Shown here: positions 21,601 through 34,941 of the stretch, piece after piece
Layout: each line of letters begins with the position of its first letter
Numbering within the stretch: position 1 is the stretch's first letter
Source: Paramecium sonneborni
Lineage: Eukaryota; Ciliophora; Oligohymenophorea; Peniculida; Parameciidae
Direction: 5' to 3'
NCBI GenBank assembly: GCA_905182985.1
Contig: CAJJDN010000036.1
Coordinates: 1,549-65,548, forward strand
DNA length: 64,000 nucleotides
Notes under the pieces: generated by a model
What the model saw: only the letters and a program-made list of their open reading frames with translations
Told to the model about the DNA's origin: nothing
The model's database searches: none
Made by a program: the position numbers and the translations under genes

Positions 21601-23799
21601 ATGCAAGCTCCAAATCTAACGAAATTGCCAAGTTAACAAAAAGTTCCTAAATATCGTCCTGTAAATTAATAAATATTATATAGTCAATCAACATAGATAA
21701 TTTGATAGCAATATGTACAGGAAAACTTAAGAATTGTCCTAATCATAAAAAAGCATTATATATTAGGGCATCCGCGTATATTAAAAAAGGCGAATATGAA
21801 ATAGCAATATAAGATTGTAATAAACTATTAGAAACAGATAGTGATAATGTTGGTGGATATTATTTGAGAGGTATTAAAATTTAATAAATTAAGGATGTGC
21901 AAATGAAAAATTAGGATAAACAGATCTTGCAATTGATGATTTTACTAAAGTATTACTATTAGATGAGAATCATGTAAATGCAGCCTTTGCTCGTGCTTCT
22001 TGTCTTAATCTAAAAGGAGATTTTGCAGGAGCTATAGAAGATTATACTAGAGCATTAGAGAAAGATAATGCAAAATCACTTAATCTTTCTAATTCCATAA
22101 ATAAAAGATCATTACTTAGAAATAGTTCAATGAAAAAAGATGAAAACTAAAACTATCCCAAAACAGAAGCATTTTAATATAAAACTAAAACAAATAAATA
22201 TTAATAACCTGAAGAAGATGATCTTATGAATCCACAAAATGATGAAGAATATTTATAAAATGATTAATCATAGATTTAAATTTAACCATAATAGAATAGT
22301 TTTATGAGTTAAAATCCACTTTATACAAGTATTGATGCTAATGAATTGCATATACAACGTCCATCTTAAATTATTGATAAAGAAATTTCTCAACCTATGC
22401 AATAGCAATTAATTTCTATGATTCCAGATAATATTAAATAAGATAATAAGAAAATATCAGATTGGTTCCATTAATAAGGATTTGATTCTAGAAAAAAAGA
22501 AGATTTCATCAAAGCTATTGAATTTTATACGATGGCACTAATGTTTAATTGCAATCATTTTAAATCTATTTTTAATAGAGGTAATATATTTAGATAACAT
22601 AAGGTTTTGCATTTGATAAGTTAAGAATGTATAACGATGCAATTAATGATTATACTAAAGCTATAGAAATGGATTCAAAGAATGCTTACGCTTACTATAA
22701 TAGAGGAATTTCTTATGATAAAAAAGGAGATTATAATTTAGCTATTAAAGATTTCGCTAAAGCAATAGAGCTTGATCCGTCAAAAGCAGATTTTTATCAC
22801 AATAAAGGTTTTGCAATGAAGAAAAAAAATTTGATAAAAGAAGCTATATTAGAATTTAATGAATGTTTAAGATTAGATAAAAATCACTTCAAAGCTTATT
22901 ATAATAGAGCGAATTGTTATGAGAAATTAGGAGAATTTGATAAAGCATAATAGGATTATCTGATAGCCAATAACGTAGTACCTAATAATCCAAATACTTT
23001 AACTCATATAGGTATATTAATGGATAGACAGTAAAAATTAGAAGATGCATTAAAATACTTCAATTCGTAATCTATATTAATTGATCTGTTCTAGTTCTTT
23101 AAAGATAGATTCCAATTATGCTCCTGCCTATAATGGAAGAGGATTAGTTTTTGATAAAATTGGAGAATATGAAAAAGCTTGTATTGACTTTAATAAAGCG
23201 ATTGATATAGAACCATAAAATCCAGTATATATTCATAATAGAGGTTGTTGTAAAAGAAGCATGAATAAATTTGATGAAGCATTAGAAGATTTTAAGAAAG
23301 CTTTATCTTTAGATTCAAAAAATCCAATCATATATTCTAATATGGGTTTAGTTCTTAGAAAAATGGAAGATTTTGAAACTGCAGTATATTGCTACTCTTA
23401 AGAATTAATTTATTCTTCTGAAAACACAAGAACACTTAACAATAGAGGATATTGTCTTGCTAAATTAGGATAATTTGAAGAAGCCATTAGTGATTATTCT
23501 AGAGCTATTAATCTAGATCCAATTAATATTCATGCTATTTATAATAGAGGAATCTGTAATGAAAGAATTGGAGAATTTCACAAGGTAAATTCCATCTTTA
23601 TTTTATAGGCTATTGATGATTTCACATAAGTCATTCATTTATAAAATGATCAAGGAGCTAATGCATACTTTAATCGAGGATGTTGTTATGATAAGTATTT
23701 TATGTTTTAATTTCTTCTAGTATCGGGGAAATGGATCTTGCAATAGCTGACTATTCAAAAGCGTTAGAGATCGATAATAAAACCAATAAAGTGCCTTGA
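21601..23799 (+). CDS. TPR-repeat protein
   Basis: Six introns (23-28 nt; several end AAG) give exactly 684 codons. Two TPRs near the N-terminus (KALYIRASAYIKKGEYEIAI, AAFARASCLNLKGDFAGAIE) are followed by a Gln/Asn-rich linker of ~110 residues, then about nine consecutive TPRs such as AYYNRGISYDKKGDYNLAIK, KAYYNRANCYEKLGEFDKAQ and AIYNRGICNERIGEFHKA, each with the W/Y-G-Y-A/P-type consensus. TPR solenoids are protein-binding scaffolds; in ciliates this expanded family is common and often ciliary or cytoskeletal. The specific partner is unknown. Confidence 0.85.
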
Positions 23800-23874
23800 T
23801 AGTTATACTAATTATTTACTATCTTAGTTTATCACAAATATTTTTGAATATAATAATATATTCTAATTATTTTA

Positions 23875-24393
23875 ATGAATAAGTAAAGAAAACTTACCAA
23901 TTTCGAAGAATTTAGATAAGATTACTTTGATGTTATTGCTGATGATAGAGCTAAGCTATTTAACTTCTTTTTTGAATATAATAGGCAATTTGGATTTATT
24001 AACTAAGAGGATTATTAATAATGCACAGCAGCTTATCTAAATTATAGAGCTAGAACTAGTCTAGCATTATTTGGAAGTCCTTTAGTAGTTATTATTACAA
24101 ACAAAACTATTTTCAGAAATTTTGAAAGAATTCCTGTTTTTAGACCTGCAGTCTTCTCTTTTAAATACATAGGAATACCATTATTTTCTTTTTATATTAC
24201 GAGTAAATACTTTTGCTAGGATACTGAACAACTATTTTATGAAATGGCTGAAAAATATCAATTTGGATTCAATCAATACAATTAAGCTATGGATCTTTTA
24301 GAAAGAGCTCATAAAGCTAATAGATTAGATGAATTTATGGAAAAAGGAACTTAATTTGATTGGACAGGAATACCAGAGTTAAAAAAATATTGA
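23875..24393 (+). CDS. Conserved-looking protein with hydrophobic core, unknown
   Basis: An intron-free frame of 172 residues begins MNKQRKLTNFEEFRQDYFDV. The middle (about residues 65-120) is hydrophobic: SLALFGSPLVVIITN and RPAVFSFKYIGIPLFSFYIT, suggesting one or two membrane passes. The C-terminus is helical and charged, ending WTGIPELKKY. Unusually complex composition for this AT-rich DNA implies selection on the protein. Size and layout would suit a ciliate-specific mitochondrial membrane subunit, but I do not recognise the family. Confidence 0.6.
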
Positions 24394-25059
24394 TATTTAT
24401 TATAATATAAAATATAATCCCTTTTAAATTTTTTTAGATTTTTTAGTGGATCAATAAAAATTGTTTATTTTTTAAATTAAGAAATTAACTTAAATACTTA
24501 AAATTCCTTTAACTTTATTTTCTCAAAAGTGCCAATTAAATTTAATATATTTTTCTAAATTACTATTATATTTTTTTCCTAGAGTAATTTAAAATTTTTA
24601 CTTTTTATCACATTAATATAAGATCAAGAACTTTAAGCTTAGTACATAAAAGCAATCAATATTTTTATTTTATCAAATTATTAACTCTTTCTTATTATCG
24701 CAAATTCCAATATAGAAAATAAAAGAATTCTTGGAATTATAAGATTAAAATATATAAATATAATTAAACTAAAGTCTTTGCCTTAATAACTATTTAAATA
24801 TTTCTGCTTTTTATGTTTTTCTATTTTATTGGAAGCTAGTTTAAAAATCATGCTTTGAAATTATAGTCGAAAATATTGCTTTATTTTTAAGATAAATTAT
24901 TTTTATTATCGAAGTAAAAAATTTCAGTGCTTAATATTTAGCCATTCTATGGTTTAGATGTAATTTCAAGTTTTTAAAGAAACTATGAGTTTTATTTGAC
25001 AATTATTTTGAAATTAGCATATTAAATTAGCTGTTCAAAATTAGTTTATTTATAAATAT
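24394..25059. other. Intergenic, no gene seen
   Basis: About 670 bp of very AT-rich DNA with frequent TGA in all frames and no recognisable motif. It must hold the 3' end of the preceding gene and the promoter of the large TmcB-like gene. Confidence 0.5.
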
Positions 25060-28000
25060 ATGTAATTTATTTAAAAGTTGACATCTTATTTTGTTACGAT
25101 AGGTACTAATACAGAAAGAAGAACAAAATATAGAGACTACGGTAATATGGCCATGATTTTGTATTATTTCATTTAACTAATTGGGTATATTTTTAGCCAG
25201 TTCGAACGAAAGACAATAAAATATTATGAAAATAACTTTTTAGCTTAAGTGAGTTAATAATCGTCAATTCCTTTTATACTAATAATAATTCATTATGATC
25301 CCTTGACACTATTTACATACTACAGTATTTTTTTAACCATGCTAAGCATATTTTTAATTGCATTATTTCAAATCATTTTAAAAGTAAAATCTTTATAAAC
25401 TAGTTCTAGACCCTGCCCTTATCATCTCCTTTAAATCAATTTATTAAATTCTACTTTTAGAATTTCTAATGGTTTTTTTTGACTCCTTTTAATGAATGTA
25501 TGATAGGAGTGATTACATGTGGCAAATAATCATATTTAATTCAGCATTCAGAAATAAAACCATAAGAATGTTTATCATAAATTTCTTTACATTATGTAAT
25601 TATAAGCTTTTTTGGAGTTATTTTAGTTTCATTATCTGGGATAGTGTCTGTTTTTTGTTTTAGGAATTACGATTTTTTGTAAGCAGGATTATTAAAGAAG
25701 TTTTCCTATATCAATTTTATTACAATATTTTTGCATCAACTTTTAATAACTTTATCATTTTGGAAAGAAATGTATCAAAATCATTACATAATTATCTATA
25801 CTTGTTATTTCTTTATCATGTTTTGCTTATTGTTAGATGTATTTACAAAATACCCATTTGGATTCACTACTGAAACGATATTTTATTCATAAATTTTAAT
25901 TAGTTCTATTTTTTTTGGAGCTTTAGTAGCTTGTTGGATATTTACTAATTTAGATGATGGTGTTATTTTCTTAACTAGCTGTATAATTATTCCAGTATAT
26001 AAAAATATAAATTTTAGTTAATTGTTTCTCTAAACTAAGCTTATTTTTAGAATCAATTTGACTTAGAAAGCTTAAGATTTTGTTCGAATGCTAACTTTGT
26101 TTTGAGCGAATTTACTTTAGAATATTTTGTTCTTCTCTCCCATCCTGTTACTATGACAAAATAAAGCTATTTTTAATTTATAAGATATTTAAATATTCAT
26201 TGCTCAACCTGTAATGACATTAATTGCCCTTGCAATAAACTATTAAAAACATTTGTTACATAAAATTAAAAATTAGATTGTGAACCTCTTTATATTTGGA
26301 TACAATATCAGTTTTAAAAGTTAATCAAAATCTCTATCAATAAAGAGTATCCTATAAACATTTTTGAACAATTAACAATTAAATTTGTAACCTTTTTAAA
26401 AAAATATCGCAGTAATTAATACTTATCATTTAAAAATATTCAAGATGTTGTTTTAAGCTATAAACAATAAAAAAATAATTAGACTAATTAAATATAATTT
26501 TTTCTACATTTAACAAGAAAAATTTAATTTGATTGCAAACTTGATATTGAATAATAAAATAGAAATGAAAATTTTTTAAGTAAAAATGAATTTAAAACAT
26601 TAATTGATTTAAATTTGTTTTTATTTTATGAAATTCAAGTTATGTAAAATATTAAAATAGCACTTAATCTATAAAAAGATTTTTGGACTAATTATATTAA
26701 TGGAAGCTTTAAGAATTATGATGATTTATTGGAATAATCGAAAAAGATTTCAATTTAATTCACAATAGTCTAGTAAGATTACAATAATTTTATTTCTTAA
26801 AGAGAGGATTAAAAATATGAAAATATTTTACTTATTAGATTGTAATTATTAATCTCAGTTGTTTTCTTAGATGATCTTAATAAACAAATGAGACTTTCAA
26901 AGAAATTATAGATATTGCAATAAGAAGAATCAGCTTAATCATCATAACAATTTCACATTTTAAATTACATAAAAGGTGCAGCAATTTCATTACAATAATT
27001 AATAGCATTTTAAGATTTTGATATAAAAAATATTAAAATAAAAGAAAATTACAAAAAATTTTTTGGTTATGAACATTCAGATGAAACTCCTACTTTAAAA
27101 GATTTAATACCTCATAAAATTAGATCAATTCATAATGGTCTTATTGATTAATTTTTGTTTTTGGGAAACAGTTCAAAAATAAATTCCAGTTAAGAAACCT
27201 TCATAGTAAATAAAAATTAATTTATTGAAAAAGTATCTATGAGCTTGACAGTATTATTACCATATTAAGGAAGCGATTATTATTTTTATATATTTTCTCA
27301 TTTATTAAAGAAGTAAGGGTTCTATAGAAATAATGAAGTGTTTAATTAATCAGGCTCAATATTAGTTGATAACAATTTCAATGTTATAGGAATGACTTAA
27401 AGTATCTAAAATAAAACTAATTAATTTTCTTAATGTGAAATCAACTTTTCTGAAATTTAAAATAAATTAACTATATTCCACATTTTTCCAGATCTTTTAG
27501 TAAAATTGAAAGAATTTTATAAATAAAAATAAATAAAAAATGATAGAATTTTAGAAGAGGAAATAATAATTCAAAAAGAAAATTTAAATTTTGTTATTCC
27601 CAATCTAGAAAATTTATTCAAAACATAAATGTAAACAACTACAAATAAAATTGATTTTGAAAGAAAAATTAGATACATACTAAACGATTTAAATGAATTT
27701 GAAAAAAAGGGTTATTTATACTAAAATACATCCTATTCTTTTCAGGTAGAATTAACAATCATTTAAAAAATATTACATCCATAAATTAATGGTATTATTA
27801 AAACTTTTCTATACTACTTAATAGATATTTAATTTTCAGATGACGAAAAACAAAGTAAATGTACGTTTTAAAGGCTTCCCTCTTAATCAGATAATAACAT
27901 CAAGAAAGTTATTTCTTAATAAAAAATATAAAATTAAACATAAAATCATACCCAAATAGCAATATATTCATTTGAATCAGAGAAAAAAGAATTCTTGGGC

Positions 28001-30058
28001 CATCACTAATTTGGAGCCTCTTCTACCGCAACAGAAAAGAAAAGCAGTAATAATTTAAATAATTAAATAACATTACTTCAATCAATAATGACAAAATCAA
28101 AATTGCCTCATTAAATGTAGTATTTATTATGCTTTTTATCATTATAGATTATTTTTATAATTGGCATAATTATATCACTATTAATTTTGTTTGGTAAAAA
28201 ATCTTCAATGTAATCAGAATGTATTAAAATCATCACTTTAGATTTGGATTTTTTAGATGCATATTCTCAGATTATGAGTGGATCTAGGCATACAATATAT
28301 ATTCGAGATTTTTATTAAATAATAAATGATACTACATTATAAATCGACAATCAAGAATTGAACTTTAGTAATTATGATAAATTATATATATCATGGAATC
28401 ATTTAAATTTAGGGTTGAATAGATTAATAACTATTTATTAATAAAATATCAATATTTTCTAATAAAGTTCTGAAGATTCGTTAAATATATATATAATAAA
28501 TGGGAATCTTTAGAATAAAATAACTCAAACTGTATCAGAACTATCAACCTATTTTTAAATAATGTTTTAAATTTTTTTTATATCTTAAAAGACCTAAAGT
28601 CAAAACATAATAAATTATTTAGAAGATTCAGAAGACCCGTATTCAACTTAAATCAGTAGATCTTTGGTTTATTATAATTATTTTGAAGTTGTCTAGATTT
28701 TCTAAATGAAAATTGATGCTTGTAAAAGTTATAATGATTTTATTAACGAATATTTAGATACTATTTCAAATTATTTACTTATAGGATTTTACTGTATTTC
28801 AATTTTAATAACCTTCTTATAACTTTTATTCTATAATAGATTAAATAAATAGATCAGACTCAATTTTGATGTGTTTGTCAAATGTGATTCTTCCGATGGG
28901 AATTTATTTTTAAGAAATAATGATTTTTTAAGAAATATCATAAATAAAAAATCAGTTATTTTAAGTAAGAAAGGCTTTGTTAAAATATAAGAAAAACCAT
29001 TTGTTGAATATGATTAGATGCGATTTAAGAATTAAAATTAATTACAGGCTAATGGAAAAACCTATTAATCATAAGATTAAAAAATAGTGTTAAAAAAACA
29101 TCTTTCTCAAATTAATTATATACTCACTTTAACATTGATTTGTATTTTTGGTCTCAGTTATGGTATGGGCTTTTAAATATATTACAATTTCATTTCTTAA
29201 AATATTCAACCTTTTAATGACGAAGCTATTAAATCATAATAATAAAGACTAACTCTAATTACCACAGTTAATAAATATGATTAGTATCTAATAAAAACTG
29301 TATTTGAATCATATTATAATTTAACTTTAATTAATCCTTAATTTGAAGTATCAAGAAATTTAAAATCTGATTTTTTTATTTTAAATCAATTAGAATTTAA
29401 TAATACTCTCTTGAGTTAAGAGATTAAAGAATTTTAACACTTAAATTTTACTGATTTCTTATTTAATTCAAGAACCTTTAATGCTATTAATGGAATCTAA
29501 CAAAAAGAAATTTTGTCCTATGATACATGTGTTTTAACAGGTTGTGATATGCATAATGATCTGCTAAACGAAAGATTGTTCCATGAAGTCTTGAATCCTT
29601 ATTTTTATTAAGGAATAGTTAATTTACATTAGATATTGTCTTAAATATTTTTTGAAATTGATGTATATCTATAAAAACCATAAACAAATTTAGATAGGGT
29701 GAAATAAATTCATAATTTTTTGAATGAATAAGATTATGTGATTTATGTATTGTGGGGACTTGATGCGATATAATTTTAAATTGCTTAATTTTGTTAATAT
29801 TTTGTGAATGTGTCTTTGGATGCCATAACAAATTTAACAATATACTCAAAGTAAAACATTATTATTTTTGGTATTGGAACAATATTAATTATTATAATTA
29901 TATAATTGCTTTTTGTTAAATAATAAATCTAGAGATATCATTTATCCAAGTCACTTTTAAAGTTAATACCTCTTGAGATTATTTTCAAGAAAAACATTTA
30001 TAAATAATTGTAACTAAATGAAAGGAGAAATCGTGTTGATTTTGCTTTATAATTTTGA
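25060..30058 (+). CDS. TmcB-like multi-TM PAS-domain protein (copy A)
   Basis: With only two introns (20 and 23 nt) the frame gives exactly 1652 codons. The N-terminus MQFIQKLTSYFVTIGTNTER is followed by about ten TM segments (residues ~30-340). A cysteine motif HCSTCNDINCPCNK comes next, then TPR-like helices. A PAS-like domain (~27050-27450) follows: KKFFGYEHSDETPTLKDLIP, HKIRSIHNGLIDQFL, SILVDNNFNVIGMTQSIQ. The C-terminal third has more TM helices and two extracellular-type regions (TLDLDFLDAYSQIMSGSRHT; LTGCDMHNDLLNERL), ending near IPLEIIFKKN. This order is that of the large ciliate/Dictyostelium tmcB-like family, presumed sensory; ligand is unknown. Same architecture as copies B and C. 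The channel-like gene starts 150 bp downstream. Confidence 0.75.
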
Positions 30059-30207
30059 TTAATGCTTGAGTATATTTAGAATACTATTTTTAAATCTTAA
30101 TAATATATTTTCATATCAAAATCAATTATTTACATCAATATTACAATAATGAGTTTAGCATTAGTAAAATTGATTAATTACAATTTATATTATTCTAAAT
30201 AAAAATT

Positions 30208-33200
30208 ATGAGTTCATAAAAGATTACAGATTATAAAATACTTTAGGTAATAACGAAAAAATCAAAAGTAAATGACAAAATCCTTAAAAAAGGAAATGAT
30301 GATAATACTTAATATGTCCCAATGAGAAGTGTAAAACTTATACATCCACAATAACCTTAAGATAATTAATAAAATGATATGACAATAATACCTGAAGAAT
30401 TCAGAGGATACCAAGAGGCAATTCAAATCAATTAAAGTGTTGAAAGAAACTAAGCACTGATTTGTGATTTAAAATAAGAAATGGGATTTTCAATATATGA
30501 CACCAAATATTTAAAAAGAGCAAATACAGATATTAATTTCAATGATTTAACCTTATACTTTTTGCAATCAATGAAATTATTCAAGTAAGATAAAAATAGC
30601 AAGAATTTAGGTAAATTAACAAACAAATTACTTTAAGATAAAAATAAGGGAAATAATATAAATTTTCCATCTTACTTAAGTAAAAATGTAAATATTTTGT
30701 ATTTTTTCACTATTATTTTACACATAAACAATATTTCAATTTTGCTTTTGAATTCCATGTTTTGCTTATTTAAAAACAATTTTAATATTTTATTTATTGA
30801 GTTATTGTAAATAATAACTTTATCAATAAATTGCATTTATAATTGGTAAAAATATAGAAATGATTTATATGATAAGCTTTAATTCAATAAACAATAATAA
30901 TATCGAAATATTATATTTAATATCATTTAAATTATACTTATAGTTCTTTTGGGATTAATAATACATTTTTAGATTATTTAAGAATATTTGATAATATGCT
31001 TGATATTGTTAAATATGATTACTATAGAATAATTAAGTTAAACCTAATATATGTTGGTTTAAGAAAGTATGATTAAATTGATTTTGTTGTCATTTTAATA
31101 ATGTCATTTATATTGTTGTGCTTATCTAATTTTAGTTAGTGAAGATTTCAATTTTTATAATTTTGACGAACAATTACATTTATACTTGACAATATACTTA
31201 AGATTCTTTGGTTATATGGTTGGTATAGATCTTTCATTATAAAATATTGATTCAAATATTGAAATAATAATATTTATATTATACACTTGGATTATATTTT
31301 TGATAATTAAATATAAATTTGTGATTCAACTTTATTTACTGGTTTAGGTTTAGAAGACAAATTTTAAGGATAGAAAGAATATGATTGACTTTTTAAACTT
31401 TTTAAAATCTTTAAATATTAGTAGTTCAAAGATAAGAAAATTGTTTAATAAAATTTAATAATAGCAAGTTTAATAAAGATCAGTTGGTAAAATAAAGAAT
31501 TATAATTTTTTATTAAATTTATATGGGATAAAGGAATCATTAAGATAATAAATAATTTATTAAGATAAGATGAAACATTTGAGATAATTTAATTTATTTA
31601 ATAAATTATCAAGATAAAGTTTAAGTAATTTAACAAATATAATTGAAATATAGTATTATCGAAATGAAGAGATAATAATAAACTAAGATGAATTAGATGA
31701 TTGTTCAATTTATATAATAAAAAGTGGTTAAGTGGAAATAAGTTTTAAGAATTCTAAAAATGGGATGATTGGAATAAAGCTTTTAGGAATTAATGAATGT
31801 TTTGGATAGATAGGATTTTTGACTGGTTTAGCTAGAAGTGCTTCAGTAAGAAGTATAGGAGAATCATGTATTTATAAATTAGAGAGATCAAATTTTTAAT
31901 AAATAATATAGAATAATAATAATGATAAAGTAAATTGATTAAATAATAATAGGAATTAGTAAATGTGATAAGAAATGAAATAATATTTTCAAATGAATAT
32001 GGAATAGTTGGAATGAAATGTTATAATTGTTAATGTTCAAATCATTTGATATAAAATTGTCCATAATTACATTTGGAAGTTTAGAAAGAATTAGTAATAT
32101 TGGATTTATTGGCTCCATCTGATTAAAAAAGACATAAGTGTATTTATGAGAATTTAAATAAGTTAAAAGAAGAGATGCAAAGAGTTCGAATACAAAATTT
32201 AGTGCATTGAATACTTAAGTGAAATGTTAAGAGTTTTAAGAAGATTAGGGATATGCATCATCTTTGGGAGAGACAGATCATACAAATTATTAATAGAATC
32301 AATCTCATTATACGATAACATAATCATCAATTAATTATCCATCAAAAATTTTAGGATAGAAATTATCATTAAGACCATCAACAATAGAAAATTTATAAGC
32401 ATTAGATATATAGGAATAGTAAAAGGAATAATAGTTTAGAGAAATTGATTAAATATTTATAAGGGCAAGTAATCCAAAAGGTACAACATCAACAGCAGGA
32501 TTTGGTTATAAAGAATAGTCTTCTTAAAAGAGTCCTAAGACAGAGAATATTAATAATATTATAGATGAATAGCCAAGTGAAGATTCAAGCGTATAAAGTT
32601 CTTCATTTTCAGATGATTAAATATCAAGAACTTCTAAATAGACATTGGATTAAAAACTAAGACCAATGAAATCAAGTAATAATAATAGATCTGAAAAATA
32701 TTCATAATATAGAAGTGGTGTAAGTAGTATATCTATTAATAATACACCAAAACATTCATAGTTATCAATATTAAATACTTTTACTCTAAAATCAGATATG
32801 AATAACAATGTTTAATTAAGTGGAGGAACTAATCATGGTTCATAGAAAATGATTAGTACTTTACATTTAAGAGATAAAGAGGATCGTTAAAATACATTGA
32901 CAATACCTGGAGGCAATAATAATATGTTATAGGTTCCATCTAAAAGAAGTTTAATAAATCCTTTATCTTAATTAAATTACGAAATGTCTCCTTTTGTTGC
33001 ATTCCCCTAACATGTATAGATTGATTATGAATATAAAAGCATCCTCCTATTTGTAATGAATTATAATGGAGTCCAATTGAAATAGATAAATATTAAATAT
33101 TTAATACTTTCTATCCTCAATATAATGTAGACGTAGTCATTGATCATTATCATATGCTGATGAAAAATTATAAAGATACTAATACAAAAAGAGTTAAATC

Positions 33201-33237
33201 AAATATTAATGAATTATTTAAATTTAATACTTTTTGA
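30208..33237 (+). CDS. Cyclic-nucleotide-binding channel-like protein with zinc knuckle
   Basis: About 985 residues. After a ~150-residue charged N-terminus come five or six TM segments (NVNILYFFTIILHINNISIL to IIIFILYTWIIFLIIKYKFV). A cNMP-binding domain follows: YRNEEIIINQDELDDCSIYI, IKSGQVEISFKN, GINECFGQIGFLTGLARSAS, VRSIGESCIYKLERSNF. A CCHC zinc knuckle CYNCQCSNHLIQNC (CX2CX4HX4C) comes next, then a Ser/Asn/Gln-rich tail. Introns of 23 and 26 nt are clear; a third junction near 32190 is uncertain. The order resembles Paramecium CNBD K+ channels, but where a TVGYG-type filter should lie I read LRFFGYMVGIDLSLQ, so K+ selectivity is doubtful. Regulation by cAMP/cGMP is inferred from the domain. 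Confidence 0.7.
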
Positions 33238-33266
33238 TTATTTGATAATGAAAATTTTATTATTTT

Positions 33267-33778
33267 ATGTCAACTATTTTACCTTATTTGATAAATAAAA
33301 CCAATAACATTTTATTGTTAAGAGGAGATATTGGAAAACCTAAACCATCAGTATCAGATCTACCTGATCCTACTTATTGCTATGGTAAAAAAGTTAATAG
33401 AGATGGAATTGGTATGAAAGAAATTACTTCTGATTGGTAATATGGAAACAGTTCATTTCATAAAAAAGAAAAAACTATAAAATTACCTGAAGATAACTTT
33501 GTTTATGGACTTAAAAACAAGTAAACAAATTATAATGATATAGACCTTCAACACCTTTTGGAAAAATTATTAATATGAAGTATGCTAATGAAGCTTCAGA
33601 CTTAATTGAGAACATATATAGAATGAGAAGTCAAAGAATCTAAAAGAAATAGGTTATCTAAAAGAACAGATCTTATTCATTGAGATTAGAACACAATACA
33701 AAAAAATAAGAAGAAGAACATAAAGAATTTAAGATTAAGAGATTTTTAGAAATAAAATCAAAAATATATTAATTATGA
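33267..33778 (+). CDS. CFAP77-like ciliary protein
   Basis: One 23-nt intron gives 162 residues. LRGDIGKPKPSVSDLPDPTY then YCYGKKVNRDGIGMKEITSD matches the LGKPR..SYSLP...F.YG block at the N-terminus of CFAP77, and DNFVYG then KPSTPFGKIINMKYANEA matches the later F.YG and RPSTPF.....YA block. CFAP77 is a microtubule inner protein of ciliary doublets. The protein is shorter than the human form, lacking its C-terminal part. The stop codon overlaps the ATG of the next gene by three bases (ATGA at 33775-33778). Confidence 0.65.
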
Positions 33779-34186
33779 TTTCTATATTGAAAAATTAGCA
33801 ATTAAATTTTGTTAGCAGATTCTTTAAGACAACATTACTATAATAACCTGTAATGAGAAAAAGAACAATTACACCAATATTTCCATCTCCAGGATATAAC
33901 TTACTCATTCCAGATTGGCCAGTTGAATAATTTATGTTAAGAATTGGAAAAGGTTGTTCAGATTACTCTGATAAATTTGAAAAACTAAATGAACTTTTCG
34001 AAGCAGATAGAGTATATTCTTTGTATTACAATCTAGCATTCAATGAAAGAAAAGGGAATCCCTCCAAAAGTTAGAAAATATATATTTTCAATCAAAGAAT
34101 AATTACGTCGAGGAGTACTCACATTCGAATATTTAGAAAGAAGAACATCACTCACTATACCTAAGAAAAAAGTAACAAAAAAATGA
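33775..34186 (+). CDS. Mitochondrial small-subunit ribosomal protein mS41-like (IGR motif)
   Basis: One 25-nt intron gives 128 residues. The N-terminus (MISILKNQQLNFVSRFFKTT) is a basic, hydroxylated helix like a mitochondrial presequence. The IGR domain reads FMLRIGKGCSDYSDKFEKLN, then ELFEADRHSMKEKGIPPKVR and KYIFSIKEQLRRGVL, matching the pattern IGR..E..ADKF..W..LF....K.LKE.GIP...R+YIL.....R.G. It ends in a lysine-rich tail. The first ATG overlaps the preceding TGA; a later Met (MRKRTITPIF) is an alternative start, but it would lose the presequence. Confidence 0.75.
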
Positions 34187-34941
34187 TTTTTTATATTTAT
34201 GGTATAGTCTTTATAAGTTTTATCAGCAAACTCTCATTAAGAAATATAAATTCAATTTTAACTATTATCATAATATTACCTCAACAAATCAATCTATTCT
34301 TTATAAAATGTTTCTATATCACCTCTAATTTTATTTTAATAAATTCTGACCTCTTGATTATATTTTAATTTACATCAATCTTTTTCAAAATAACTAAGCC
34401 AAGTTATTCATTATACTAATTATAAAATAGTAGCTTGGTCTCAACTATTGATAGTAAACAATCTCATTATTTTTTGCTTAAAAATTTTAATCAACCATAT
34501 TTTGACAATTTCAGCATTAGAAGTTAATATCAAATGAAAGTGATTGTACCTCATAAATGGATTTTTTATCTCCAAATTTAATGGATATTTGTCATTCCAT
34601 TTTTTGATATCTCATATTAGAGAATCCAAATAACTCTTTTATGCTAATATCTAATAAAGCTTAATTTCATGATATTATTCTCAGTAGATAATCCATATTA
34701 TAAACATCTTCTACTTCCAGAATTAATTAATTACACTTTTTAACCCTTTATCATTTCATTATTAAAATTTACATTCACTCTTTTCCAATTTCTTATTAAA
34801 TAAATTTATTTACGTACCATTAGACTTTATAGTTAAGTATGATCATCTAATCATAAAAATATTCCCATAAAAATTAAAAACTATATTATGAATAATATTC
34901 TGATGAATAGTTTCTATTAGTATTATATTAATTTAACGAAT
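34187..34941 (-). pseudogene. Possible decayed minus-strand gene
   Basis: Minus-strand frames between about 34830 and 34390 are open in pieces: one reads MVRKQIYLIRNWKRVNVNFN, another EVEDVYNMDYLLRIIS, TGA, NQALLDISIKELFGFSNMRY, QKME, TGA, QISIKFGDKKSIYEVQSLSF. Two in-frame TGAs interrupt the best frame. No family is recognised. The right part lies in the duplicated assembly segment. Confidence 0.25.

Noticed and set aside
34183..34368. Hydrophobic ORF MIFYIYGIVFISFIS...
   Set aside because: It begins at the stop codon of the mS41-like gene, has low-complexity composition and no homology; likely chance in AT-rich spacer.
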